Assembly (NCBI GenBank): GCA_024405435.1
Contig: JAKSOU010000022.1
Span: 1-39,950 of the forward strand
From: Akkermansia sp.
Lineage (GTDB): Bacteria > Verrucomicrobiota > Verrucomicrobiia > Verrucomicrobiales > Akkermansiaceae
Reading direction: 5' to 3'
Length of the DNA: 39,950 bases
Shown: piece by piece, positions 7,069-14,145 of the stretch
How the letters are laid out: each line of letters starts with the position of its first letter
How positions within the stretch are numbered: position 1 is the stretch's first letter
The notes under the pieces: generated by a model
The model's input: only the letters and a program-made list of their open reading frames with translations
What the model was told of the DNA's origin: nothing
Database searches by the model: none
Made by a program: the position numbers and the translations under genes

Positions 7069-8431
7069 CCACCTTCTGGGCCACCTCTCCGTCGTGGTAG
7101 CCGTAGTCCACCTCGTAGATGACCTTGAAGTTCTCCAGGGCCTTCTCCTTGTTTCCGGCCTCCTCGTAGAGCAGGCCGATATTGTAGAGGATTTCCTTCT
7201 TGGTCTCGTCCATGGCGATGAGTTCGCCGTTGGCCTCCTCCAGCTGGCGGATGGCCATATCGACCATGTTCTTGGAGTGGTAGCACTTGCCGAGCATGAG
7301 CATGGCCTTGATGCGGAGGTTGGGGTTGTTGCGGGCGCGCTGCAGGGCGGGGATGGCCTCGCTGAAGCGCTCCGCATCGAAGAGCGCCTGACCGTACTTG
7401 AACTGCAGCTGCGCGTCCGCCGGGTTGGCGTCCACACGCGCCTTGGCATCGGCCACCACGGCCTCCGCCACCACCTTCTTGCGCTCGGCAAGCTGGGCCT
7501 TGGCCTCCTCGTTGTCGGGGTCGGCTGCAAGCACCTGCTCCAGCTGGGCGATTTCAGCGGTCATGGCCCGTTGGTGCATCTCCACGGCGTGGTCGTTGAG
7601 CGCCACGTCTGACTGGCCGCTCAGCTCGAATGCGTAGGCGTAGAAGGAGTATGCGTTGCCGTAGTCCTCCATCTGCTCGTACACGGAAGCGATTTCCTTG
7701 ACCACGCGGAGGTCGGAGTTGTTGGCGGCGTACTCGTTGGAGAGGGCGGCGAGCTTGGCTTCCAGCTCGGCGCGGGTCATGCCCATCTTGTCCTGGCTCT
7801 CCAGCTCGTTGGTGGCGTTCTGGTCCTTCATCTTGGTGCGGAAGTCGCCGGAGCCCTCCCAGTTGCCCTGCTTCATGGAGGCGCGTGCGGCGCAGTCCTT
7901 CTCGCCGCGCACGGCAATGGGGTCCGCGCGGTCGAACTCCAGGATGCGGCGGTAGGCGTCGGCGGCCTCCGCGAACTTCTCGATCTTGATGTAGTGGTTG
8001 GCCAGCAGGTGCAGGTGCTTCTTGGGCTTGGGCTGCCCCTGGCAGATGGTCTCCAGCGCAAAGGATGCCAAATCCGGCAGGCCCACCTCGTTCGCCGCCG
8101 CAAACAGCGTCTCGTTCGCGGAGATGGAATACGGGTCGTTCTCCAGCTCGTCCTCCACCGCGCCCAGCGTGGCCTCCGGGTCCTTGCGGGAGGTGGTCAT
8201 GCTGCGCAGGCCGCCGAAAATGGAGGACTTGTGGCCGCCCTCGGGCGCGGATTTCACGGCGCAGGCGCGCAGGAGCTTGCGGCCCTCCAGGAAGCCGGGA
8301 ACGCGCTTCACAAGGGTTTTGAGGATGCTGACGGCGTACTTGTAGTTCTTGGCCTGCACGGCCTGCTGGGCCTTCACCCAGAGGGCGGACTGGTCCGGTG
8401 CGAGTTGGTTTGCGGTGGTGAGAGTAATCAT
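7052..8431 (-). CDS. Tetratricopeptide-repeat protein
   Basis: A 459-residue protein made largely of helical TPR units, for example SALWVKAQQAVQAKNYKYAV near the N-terminus, then SFALETI and ANHYIKIEKFAEAADAYRRI, and a C-terminal run around YGQALFDAERFSEAIPALQR, AIRQLEEA and GLLYEEAGNKEKALENF. TPR arrays are protein-binding scaffolds, and no enzymatic domain is visible. There is no clear signal peptide, so it is probably cytosolic. Start ATG at 8431; upstream on the same strand GATAATCC sits about eight bases before it, but no good -35 is seen. The gene is transcribed alone and ends in a strong terminator. Its 3' end has been copied to 5518-5590. Its partner proteins are unknown. Confidence 0.8.
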   Translation of the reverse strand: MITLTTANQLAPDQSALWVKAQQAVQAKNYKYAVSILKTLVKRVPGFLEGRKLLRACAVKSAPEGGHKSSIFGGLRSMTTSRKDPEATLGAVEDELENDPYSISANETLFAAANEVGLPDLASFALETICQGQPKPKKHLHLLANHYIKIEKFAEAADAYRRILEFDRADPIAVRGEKDCAARASMKQGNWEGSGDFRTKMKDQNATNELESQDKMGMTRAELEAKLAALSNEYAANNSDLRVVKEIASVYEQMEDYGNAYSFYAYAFELSGQSDVALNDHAVEMHQRAMTAEIAQLEQVLAADPDNEEAKAQLAERKKVVAEAVVADAKARVDANPADAQLQFKYGQALFDAERFSEAIPALQRARNNPNLRIKAMLMLGKCYHSKNMVDMAIRQLEEANGELIAMDETKKEILYNIGLLYEEAGNKEKALENFKVIYEVDYGYHDGEVAQKVESAYS

Positions 8432-8511
8432 GACGTGTCGGATTATCCGTGCATGCGGGTGCATGCACTGCTTCCCCCATGAAATACCACATCCCGCGCG
8501 GGAATTCAACC

Positions 8512-8539
8512 TTGTTTTTTGGGAAATACGTGTCAAAAT
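8512..8539 (+). promoter_or_regulatory. Promoter of the pseudouridine synthase operon, probably leaderless
   Basis: TTGTTT at 8512-8517, a 16-base spacer, CAAAAT at 8534-8539, then exactly six bases to the ATG at 8546. Confidence 0.5.
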
Positions 8540-8545
8540 GCAGCC

Positions 8546-9250
8546 ATGAGAACGGATGCCCTGCTGAGCCGCTACGGCTACTGCTCCCGCAAGGAGGCCC
8601 CCGCCTGGGTGAAGGCGGGCCGCGTGACGCTGGAGGACGGCACCGCCGTGACCGCCGCCCGGCAGAACGCGGACCCCGCGCGCGTGCTGGTGGACGGCCG
8701 CCCCGTGCCGTTCCCCAACGGCCTGTACGCCGCGTTCCACAAGCCGCTGGGCTGCACCTGCAGCCACAAGGAGGACAGCGCGCTCATCTACGACCTGCTG
8801 CCGCCGGAGTGGCTGCGCCGCAACCCGCCCGTCAACACCGTCGGCAGGCTGGACAAGGAGACCAGCGGGCTCATCCTCATCACGGACGACGGTGCGTTCG
8901 AGCACGCCATGACCAGCCCGCGCCGCCACGTGCCGAAGGTGTACGAGTTCACCACGTCCGCCCCCATTCCCGCGGAGGCTGTGGAAACCTTCGCGGCGGG
9001 CACGCTCCTGCTCAACGGGGAGACCACCCCGTGCAAGCCCGCGGAGCTGGAAATCACCGCGGCGTGCGAGGGGCGGCTCACCCTGCACGAGGGCCGCTAC
9101 CACCAGGTGCGGCGCATGCTCGCCGCCGTGGGCGCGCCCGTGCTCACCCTGCAGCGCGTGGAGATTGGCCCGCTGCGCCTGGCGGACCTCAACCTGCAGC
9201 CCGGCGAGTGGCGCGCGTTCACCCCGGATATCTTCACCCCCCAGGCATGA
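8546..9250 (+). CDS. RsuA/RluB-family rRNA pseudouridine synthase
   Basis: A 234-residue enzyme that isomerises a specific rRNA uridine to pseudouridine. Residues 1-55 form an S4-like RNA-binding domain (MRTDALLSRYGYCSRKEA...VLVDGRPV). The catalytic domain has GRLDKETSGLI with the catalytic Asp103, followed by KVYEF and the family segment GRYHQVRRMLAAVG. The length fits RsuA (16S U516), but RluE/RluF-like specificity cannot be excluded. The ATG at 8546 is preferred because the S4 domain begins at once and a promoter lies six bases upstream. The stop overlaps the next gene, a pseudouridine synthase of another family, by four bases. The two probably modify different RNA sites from one transcript. 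Confidence 0.88.
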   Translation: MRTDALLSRYGYCSRKEAPAWVKAGRVTLEDGTAVTAARQNADPARVLVDGRPVPFPNGLYAAFHKPLGCTCSHKEDSALIYDLLPPEWLRRNPPVNTVGRLDKETSGLILITDDGAFEHAMTSPRRHVPKVYEFTTSAPIPAEAVETFAAGTLLLNGETTPCKPAELEITAACEGRLTLHEGRYHQVRRMLAAVGAPVLTLQRVEIGPLRLADLNLQPGEWRAFTPDIFTPQA

Positions 9251-10026
9251 GCGACCGCACGGACAGCCCCTTCGACATGCCGATTGCGGTCACCCCGGAG
9301 TTCCGCGTGCTGTACGAGGACGCGACCGTGCTGGCGGTGGAGAAGGCGGCTCCGCTGCTCACGCACCCCACGGGCGCCAAGAACGAGCCCACCCTCTGGC
9401 ACGGCGTGCGCGAGCTGCTGGCCTACGAGCTCGCCACGGGGGGCCAGGTCTCCTTCATCAACCGCCTGGACCGCGAGACAAGCGGAATCGCCCTGGTGGC
9501 CAAGACCGCCGAGGCTGCCGCCGAGCTGGGCAAGGCCATGATGGCCCGCAAGCTCCACAAGGAATACCTGGCCGTGGTGCAGGGTGCGCCCGCATGGGAG
9601 CGCGCCTGCTGCGCGGAACCCATCCTGCGCATGGAGGACGTGGCACCCACGCGCATCCACGTGCGCCAATGCTGCCACCCGAACGGAAAACCCTGCCGCA
9701 CGGAGTTCGAGGTGCTGCGCCGCACCGCCACCCGCGCGCTGGTGCGCTGCATCCCGCACACCGGCCGCATGCACCAGATACGCGTGCACCTCGCGCACCT
9801 GGGCCACCCCATCGTGGGGGATAAAATCTACGGCGGCGACGAATCATGCTACCTGGAGTTCATGGAAAGCGGCTGGACGCCGCAACTGGCGGCGCGGCTG
9901 CAAATTCCGCGCCACGCGCTCCACGCCTGCAAGCTGGCCTTCCCGCACAACGGCGCCACCCTGGAGGTGGAATCGCCCCTGCCGGCGGACCTGGCGGCGC
10001 TGCTGGATGGAAGCCCCCTGCCCTAA
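9247..10026 (+). CDS. RluA-family pseudouridine synthase lacking an S4 domain
   Basis: A 259-residue enzyme of the RluA family. The catalytic motif is NRLDRETSG with catalytic Asp75. Other family blocks are KEYLAVVQG, the HTGRMHQIRVHLAHLGHPIVGD segment in two parts (about 176-197) and a final RHALHACKLAF. It begins directly in the catalytic fold and has no N-terminal S4 domain, as in RluA and TruC rather than RluC/RluD. Its target (23S rRNA or tRNA) cannot be decided from sequence. It is translated from an ATGA overlap with the RsuA-like gene. Its stop and that of convergent hisC overlap by two to four bases on opposite strands, with no terminator hairpin in the junction. Confidence 0.88.
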   Translation: MSDRTDSPFDMPIAVTPEFRVLYEDATVLAVEKAAPLLTHPTGAKNEPTLWHGVRELLAYELATGGQVSFINRLDRETSGIALVAKTAEAAAELGKAMMARKLHKEYLAVVQGAPAWERACCAEPILRMEDVAPTRIHVRQCCHPNGKPCRTEFEVLRRTATRALVRCIPHTGRMHQIRVHLAHLGHPIVGDKIYGGDESCYLEFMESGWTPQLAARLQIPRHALHACKLAFPHNGATLEVESPLPADLAALLDGSPLP

Positions 10027-11102
10027 TCCTCCAAAAGCGCGCGCAGGCAGCGCTCGTTCTGCTCCGGGGTGCCGATGGTGATGCGCACGTGCTCCGGCAG
10101 GCCGTATTCATCCATGGGGCGCAGGATAACTCCCTTGGACAGGCATTTGTTGAAGCAGGCGCGGCCGTTGCCCACCTTCACCAGGATGAAGTTGGTCTGC
10201 GTGGGCACGTACGGGATGCCGCCGGCGTCCAGGGCCTCGTAAAACTGTCGGCGCCCCTGCCGCACGGTCTCCACGGTGCGGGCGAGGTGCGCGGTGTCGT
10301 TGATGGCGGCGCGCGCTGCCGCCTGCGCGGGCACGGAGACGTTGAAGGCGCAGCGCACGCGGTGCAGCAGGTCCGCCACATCGGTGCGGGTGATGGCGTA
10401 TCCCACGCGCATGCCCGCAAGCCCGTACGCCTTGGAGAAGGTGCGCAGCACGGCCACGCGGCGGCCCTGCTCCACGTATTTGATGGTGTCCGGCTGCTCG
10501 TCCGCAAAGTCGATGTACGCCTCGTCGAACACCACCAGCACGTGGTCCGGCACGGCTTCCATGAAGGCGTCTATCTCCTGCTGGCCCACCATGGTTCCGA
10601 TGGGGTTGGTGGGGTTGGCGATGAAGACGATGCGCGTCTCCGGCGTGATGGCCCGCAGCATGGCGGACAGGTCGTGCGACCAGTCCGGCTTGTTGGGCAC
10701 AGCGACGTACCCCGCGTTGAAGGACTGCGCGGCCACCTTGTACATCATGAAACTGCGGTCCGCGGCCACGGCGTTGGTGTCGTCGTTCAGGTAGATCATG
10801 CACAGCAGGGTGATAAGCTCGCTGCTGCCCGCGCCGGTGACTATCTGCTCCAGCTGCACGCCGTGGAAGTCCGCCAAGCGTTCGCGGAGGTCGTGCGCGC
10901 CGCCGTCGGGGTAGATGTGTGTGCGGGTGAGGGTATCCTGCATGGCCTGCACGGCCTTGGGTGAGGGGCCGATGGGGTTCTCGTTGGAGGCGAGCTTGAT
11001 GATGGACGCGGGGTCCATGCCCAGCTCGCGCGCGGTTTCCTCAATGGGCTTGCCCGCCTTGTAGGCAATGAGGGAGGAGATGTAGGGGTTAGCTTCGGAC
11101 AT
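10023..11102 (-). CDS. hisC: Histidinol-phosphate aminotransferase
   Basis: A 359-residue PLP-dependent class II aminotransferase that converts imidazole acetol phosphate and glutamate to L-histidinol phosphate in histidine synthesis. Family marks include LASNENPIGPSP near residue 40, the IYPDG segment at 63-67, NPTNPIGT at 163-170, FDEAYIDF (Asp193, Tyr196), the PLP lysine in RTFSKAYGLAG (Lys224) and MRVGY (Arg232). Full length. The ATG at 11102 is chosen because the extra upstream codons only translate the AT-rich hexad repeat into a run of Leu and Ile. No other his genes are adjacent. The array of five hexads directly before the start, four bases away, is unusual and could affect expression. 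Confidence 0.92.
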   Translation of the reverse strand: MSEANPYISSLIAYKAGKPIEETARELGMDPASIIKLASNENPIGPSPKAVQAMQDTLTRTHIYPDGGAHDLRERLADFHGVQLEQIVTGAGSSELITLLCMIYLNDDTNAVAADRSFMMYKVAAQSFNAGYVAVPNKPDWSHDLSAMLRAITPETRIVFIANPTNPIGTMVGQQEIDAFMEAVPDHVLVVFDEAYIDFADEQPDTIKYVEQGRRVAVLRTFSKAYGLAGMRVGYAITRTDVADLLHRVRCAFNVSVPAQAAARAAINDTAHLARTVETVRQGRRQFYEALDAGGIPYVPTQTNFILVKVGNGRACFNKCLSKGVILRPMDEYGLPEHVRITIGTPEQNERCLRALLED

Positions 11103-11106
11103 GATA

Positions 11107-11136
11107 ATTAGGATTAAGATTAGGATTAGGATTAAG
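11107..11136. repeat. Five telomere-like hexads (ATTAGG/ATTAAG)
   Basis: Five consecutive 6-mers, ATTAGG, ATTAAG, ATTAGG, ATTAGG, ATTAAG. They end two bases before the hairpin at 11139 and begin four bases upstream of the hisC start codon. Confidence 0.9.
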
Positions 11137-11138
11137 AA

Positions 11139-11171
11139 AACGTCCATCCGGCGGAACGTCGGATGGACGTT
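11139..11171 (-). terminator. Terminator downstream of tdh
   Basis: A 12-bp perfect stem, AACGTCCATCCG with CGGATGGACGTT, around a nine-base loop. On the minus strand it is followed by TTTTCTTAAT. It should end the tdh transcript before hisC. Confidence 0.75.
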
Positions 11172-11180
11172 GAAATCACG

Positions 11181-11237
11181 CGGCGCAGCCGCCGAACTTT
11201 ATAAATTGTAAATCGTAAATCGTCAATTGTAAATTAT
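11181..11237. repeat. Composite heptad element, locus 1
   Basis: A GC-rich mini-hairpin CGGC-GCA-GCCG (11181-11191), an 11-base spacer, then five heptads AAATTGT, AAATCGT, AAATCGT, CAATTGT, AAATTAT (11203-11237). The last heptad contains the stop codon of tdh on the minus strand. Confidence 0.85.
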
Positions 11238-12265
11238 TTGGCCCAAGTGAGAATGACCTTGCCTGACTTGCCGGAGTTCATGGCGTCGAAACCGTCCTTG
11301 AAATCGGTGTAGTCCATGCGGTGGGTGATGATGGGGGACACGTCCAGTCCGGAGCGGAGCATGGCGTCCATCTTCTGCCAGGTGGAGAACATCTCACGGC
11401 CGTAGATGCCCTTCATCTTGAGGCCCTTCCAGACGAAGGTGTTCCAGTCGATGCCGGTGTTGCCGGGCTGGATGCCCAGCAGGGAGATGCGCGCGCCGTA
11501 CATGGAGTACTTGATGACGTCCTGCAGGCAGGAGGGGGCTCCGCTCATTTCCAGGCACACGTCGTAGCCCTCGGTCATCTTGAGGTCCTTCATGGCCTGC
11601 TCGATGGAATCGCCGTTCTTGACGTTGACGGTGCGGTCGGCACCCAGCTTCTTGGCGAGGGCGAGGCGATAGTCGGAAATATCGGTGACGGTGACGCTCT
11701 TGGCGCCGGCCTTCTTGCAGACGGCGGCGGCCATGGAGCCGATGAGGCCCGCGCCGGTGATGAGCACGTCCTCACCCACCAAATCCCAGGAGAGGGCGGT
11801 GTGGGTGGCGTTGCCCAGGGGGTCCAGGATGGAGGCAATCTCCATGGACATATCCGGGTGGATGGGCACAATGTTGCTCTGGGGGATGGAGAGGTACTCC
11901 GCGAAGCAGCCGGGGCGGTTCACGCCCACGCCCTGGGTGTTCGGGCAGAGGTGGAACTGGCCGCGGCGGCAGTTGCGGCAGTGGCCGCAGACGATGTGGC
12001 CCTCGCCGGAGACCACCTGTCCGGGCTTGTAGGCGGTCACGGCGGCGCCCACCTTCTCAATGATGCCGCAGTACTCGTGGCCCACGTGCATGCCGATGGG
12101 GATGGTCTGCTGGGCCCAGGGGTCCCAGTTCCAGATGTGCATGTCCGTGCCGCAGATGGCGGTCTTGTAAATCTTGATGAGAACATCGTTGGGTCCGACT
12201 TCGGGCATGGGTACGTCCATCAGCTCGAGCCCCTTGTCAGCCTTTGTTTTGACGAGAGCCTTCAT
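11234..12265 (-). CDS. tdh: L-threonine 3-dehydrogenase
   Basis: A 343-residue zinc-dependent medium-chain dehydrogenase that oxidises L-threonine to 2-amino-3-ketobutyrate with NAD. The catalytic zinc site is Cys38 (AICGTD) with GHE at 62-64. The structural zinc site is Cys93, Cys96, Cys99 and Cys107. The Rossmann motif is [10 protein letters not shown]. The [15 protein letters not shown] segment and total length are typical of Tdh rather than sorbitol or other alcohol dehydrogenases. Full length, monocistronic, with its own promoter. No kbl (2-amino-3-ketobutyrate CoA ligase), its usual partner, is adjacent. The stop codon lies inside the last heptad of a repeat element, so insertion of the element may have set the present C-terminus. 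Confidence 0.93.
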   Translation of the reverse strand: MKALVKTKADKGLELMDVPMPEVGPNDVLIKIYKTAICGTDMHIWNWDPWAQQTIPIGMHVGHEYCGIIEKVGAAVTAYKPGQVVSGEGHIVCGHCRNCRRGQFHLCPNTQGVGVNRPGCFAEYLSIPQSNIVPIHPDMSMEIASILDPLGNATHTALSWDLVGEDVLITGAGLIGSMAAAVCKKAGAKSVTVTDISDYRLALAKKLGADRTVNVKNGDSIEQAMKDLKMTEGYDVCLEMSGAPSCLQDVIKYSMYGARISLLGIQPGNTGIDWNTFVWKGLKMKGIYGREMFSTWQKMDAMLRSGLDVSPIITHRMDYTDFKDGFDAMNSGKSGKVILTWAK

Positions 12266-12273
12266 ACGGGTTC

Positions 12274-12301
12274 ATTCTACTCTTTTCCCCGGCGGATGCA
12301 A
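12274..12301 (-). promoter_or_regulatory. tdh promoter, near-leaderless
   Basis: On the minus strand TTGCAT (12296-12301), a 16-base spacer, TAGAAT (12274-12279), then eight bases to the ATG. Confidence 0.65.
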
Positions 12302-12356
12302 GGGGAAAAGTGGGGGAAAGCCCCTATTTCGCGCAAGGGTCGGCGCGCGTGTTGTC

Positions 12357-12572
12357 TCACCTGTTTCTGGCGGCGCAGACGGGGCAGGTGCAGGCGTCGT
12401 CCCTGCGGAGGAAGCGGTAGCCGCAAATGCGGCAGACGCGGGTGGCGCGGCGGCGGCGGATGCGGCGCAGCTTGGAGACCACCTGGGTGGGAATGCACAC
12501 CAGCAGCAGCAGGGCGAACCCGCTCCACACCACCACGGCGAAAAAACTGTGCGGCGACCAGGCGGCTATCAC
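12357..12572 (-). CDS. Small membrane protein with a C-terminal zinc ribbon
   Basis: A 71-residue protein with one membrane helix (about residues 9-29, FFAVVVWSGFALLLLVCIP), a basic linker (KLRRIRRRRATR), and a C-terminal CRICGYRFL...CTCPVC pattern that would bind one zinc ion as a rubredoxin-like ribbon. The start is GTG at 12572. It is chosen because AGGAGGT lies six bases upstream and the codon overlaps the previous stop as GTGA. It is the last gene of the ExbB/ExbD-like operon. The basic linker after the helix suggests that the zinc ribbon faces the cytoplasm. No homologous family is recognised, and the role in the operon is unknown. Confidence 0.7.
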   Translation of the reverse strand: MIAAWSPHSFFAVVVWSGFALLLLVCIPTQVVSKLRRIRRRRATRVCRICGYRFLRRDDACTCPVCAARNR

Positions 12573-12994
12573 GGCAGCACCTCCTTTCCGTCAATCTCGT
12601 CCTGCATGCCGGGCGGCATGCGCAGCATCTCCTCCCGCGGCAGCACGCTGGATTCCGGCAGCGGGGAAACATCCCCCAGCGGCGGCGGGGCCTGCATGGC
12701 GGGGGGCTGCAGGGGCGGCAGCTGCGCCGTCAGCGGCTCGTCGTCCGCCGTGCCTTGCATGGGCAGCGGCAGCGGGCTGCGCAGGAAAAAGGCAAAGTCG
12801 GAGGTGATATCCCGGCGGTAGTCCACCACGCCGAGGTCTCGCGGCACCTTCTGGATGCGCATCTCCACGGGGGCCATCCACACCAGCGTCCCCAGAACCG
12901 CCAGCGCCGGCAGCACGTAGAGCGGCAGGCAACGCGCGGCAGCGGAAAGGAAGCCGCGCGCGTCGGGGTCGCTCCTGTGTGGCTCCGTGCTCAT
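12569..12994 (-). CDS. Proline-rich single-pass membrane protein in the ExbB/ExbD-like operon
   Basis: A 141-residue protein with a short cytosolic N-terminus, one membrane helix (about 21-42, LPLYVLPALAVLGTLVWMAP) and an extracytoplasmic part that ends in a Pro-rich tail (LPPLQPPAMQAPPPLGD and similar). The topology and Pro-rich stretch recall TonB, but there is no TonB C-terminal domain. It could be a truncated energiser or a structural partner of the proton channel. The start ATG (12994) shares one base with the stop of the ExbD-like gene (TGATG), and the stop overlaps the next GTG. The tight spacing argues that all four products act together. No family recognised. Confidence 0.65.
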   Translation of the reverse strand: MSTEPHRSDPDARGFLSAAARCLPLYVLPALAVLGTLVWMAPVEMRIQKVPRDLGVVDYRRDITSDFAFFLRSPLPLPMQGTADDEPLTAQLPPLQPPAMQAPPPLGDVSPLPESSVLPREEMLRMPPGMQDEIDGKEVLP

Positions 12995-13422
12995 CAATCG
13001 CTGGCGGGAATCCCGGTGAAACTGCAAACGAAGCCGTGGGCAATCACCATATCCGCGAGCTGGTGCATGGTACCCGCGGGCACGGCGGCATCCATCACCA
13101 GCACCACGCGCACGCGCGACGGCGTGGCGCAATCCCAGCGGGCGAGGTAGGCCTCGAACCCCTCCACGCCGCCGGGCACCTCCTCTGATTCCACGAAGAC
13201 GCGCGGGGTGTCGCCGGGGGCCACGGAAACCACGTGGCCGGTATCCCGGTTGTAGTCGCCCATGACGAAATGGGAGGCGGCGGGGCGCACCAGCAGGCCG
13301 TACCGCGGCACGATGTGGTTGGGCAGCAGGGCCATGATGCACAGCGCCAGCATGAGGGAGAGCACGGCCACAATCACGATGACCGGGCCGCGGTCTGGCA
13401 GGCTGTCTTGCGGAACGCGCAT
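12994..13422 (-). CDS. Divergent ExbD/TolR-like protein
   Basis: A 142-residue protein with one N-terminal membrane helix (about 14-34, VIVIVAVLSLMLALCIMALL) and a periplasmic domain. The C-terminus has the ExbD/TolR pattern: a strand RVRVVLVMDAAVPAGTMHQL, then ADMVIAHGF. It lies 16 bases after an ExbB-family gene, the usual pairing. In the helix I cannot find the aspartate that carries protons in ExbD/TolR (the IPxxD segment); the only nearby Asp is before the helix in PDRGP. The complex may therefore be altered or inactive as a proton motor. No Shine-Dalgarno site is visible; the spacer before the ATG is pyrimidine-rich. Confidence 0.7.
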   Translation of the reverse strand: MRVPQDSLPDRGPVIVIVAVLSLMLALCIMALLPNHIVPRYGLLVRPAASHFVMGDYNRDTGHVVSVAPGDTPRVFVESEEVPGGVEGFEAYLARWDCATPSRVRVVLVMDAAVPAGTMHQLADMVIAHGFVCSFTGIPASD

Positions 13423-13438
13423 GGGTGGGAGGGAGAAA

Positions 13439-14092
13439 TCAGCTCTGGGTGGAATCCTGCTCCGCTTCCGGTTCCGCGGCGTTCATGCGTGCATCGCTGA
13501 TGATGTGCACGCACTCCATGCCGGCGCGCTCCACGTTGTTGATGATTTTGCGGGCGCGGGAGGCCAGGTACACGTAGAAGAGGTAGGCGGGGATGGCGAA
13601 CGTCAGGCCGAAGGCGGAGAGCAGCAGCGCCTGCTGGATGGTTTCCGCCACGGCGGGCGGGGCGGCCGCGCCGTCCGTGATGCCGGGCTGCTCATAGAAA
13701 TCCATGAGGGCCAGCAGCGTGCCCAGGATGCCCAGCAGCGGCATCACCGTGGCGCACATCTGCAGCAGGCGCACGTGGCGCTCGATGCGGTACACCTCCA
13801 GCTCCGCGGCGCCCATGGCGATTTCCCGCAGCTCCTGGCGCTCCAGCTTGGGGCGGGCCAGCACGGATTCCACCACGCGGGCCATGGGGCCGGGCAGCTG
13901 GCGCGCCTCGTGCAGGGCCTCCGCGTACTGGCCGGATCGGATGAGCGCGGTGAGCCCGCGCAGGAAATCCTCGCTGTTGATGTTGACGCGGTGGTAGTAG
14001 AAGAGCCTCTCCGCCACCACGGCCAGGGCGATGGCGGCAAAGATGAGGATGAGCCAGAACATGGGGCCCATGGCGGATATGGTTTCCAGCAT
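13439..14092 (-). CDS. MotA/TolQ/ExbB-family proton channel protein
   Basis: A 217-residue inner-membrane protein with the ExbB layout: an N-terminal helix (about 10-28, MFWLILIFAAIALAVVAER), a cytosolic helical loop, then two helices at about 112-132 (CATVMPLLGILGTLLALMDF) and 160-185 (ALLLSAFGLTFAIPAYLFYV). The PLLGILGTLLALMDFYEQPG segment matches the conserved ExbB/TolQ signature. Such proteins form the pentameric channel that harvests the proton gradient for ExbD. Start ATG at 14092, 53 bases after the serS stop on the same strand, so read-through from serS is possible. It heads a four-gene operon whose other members are divergent. A gene-specific symbol is not given because TolQ-like and ExbB-like roles cannot be separated. 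Confidence 0.82.
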   Translation of the reverse strand: MLETISAMGPMFWLILIFAAIALAVVAERLFYYHRVNINSEDFLRGLTALIRSGQYAEALHEARQLPGPMARVVESVLARPKLERQELREIAMGAAELEVYRIERHVRLLQMCATVMPLLGILGTLLALMDFYEQPGITDGAAAPPAVAETIQQALLLSAFGLTFAIPAYLFYVYLASRARKIINNVERAGMECVHIISDARMNAAEPEAEQDSTQS

Positions 14093-14145
14093 AGCGTTTC
14101 GGTGGTGGGGTGGTTCTCTCTATTCCGCGCGCCGCGGCGCGGGCG

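Noticed and set aside
8449..8470. GCATGC-rich direct repeats upstream of the TPR gene, considered as an operator
   Set aside because: Two copies of GTGCATGC in a GC-rich divergent region are too short to separate from chance, and no regulator is nearby.
11103..11147. A longer hisC N-terminus starting at 11147
   Set aside because: The extra residues only translate the hexad repeat into a Leu/Ile run, and known HisC proteins start near the MSEANPYISS position.
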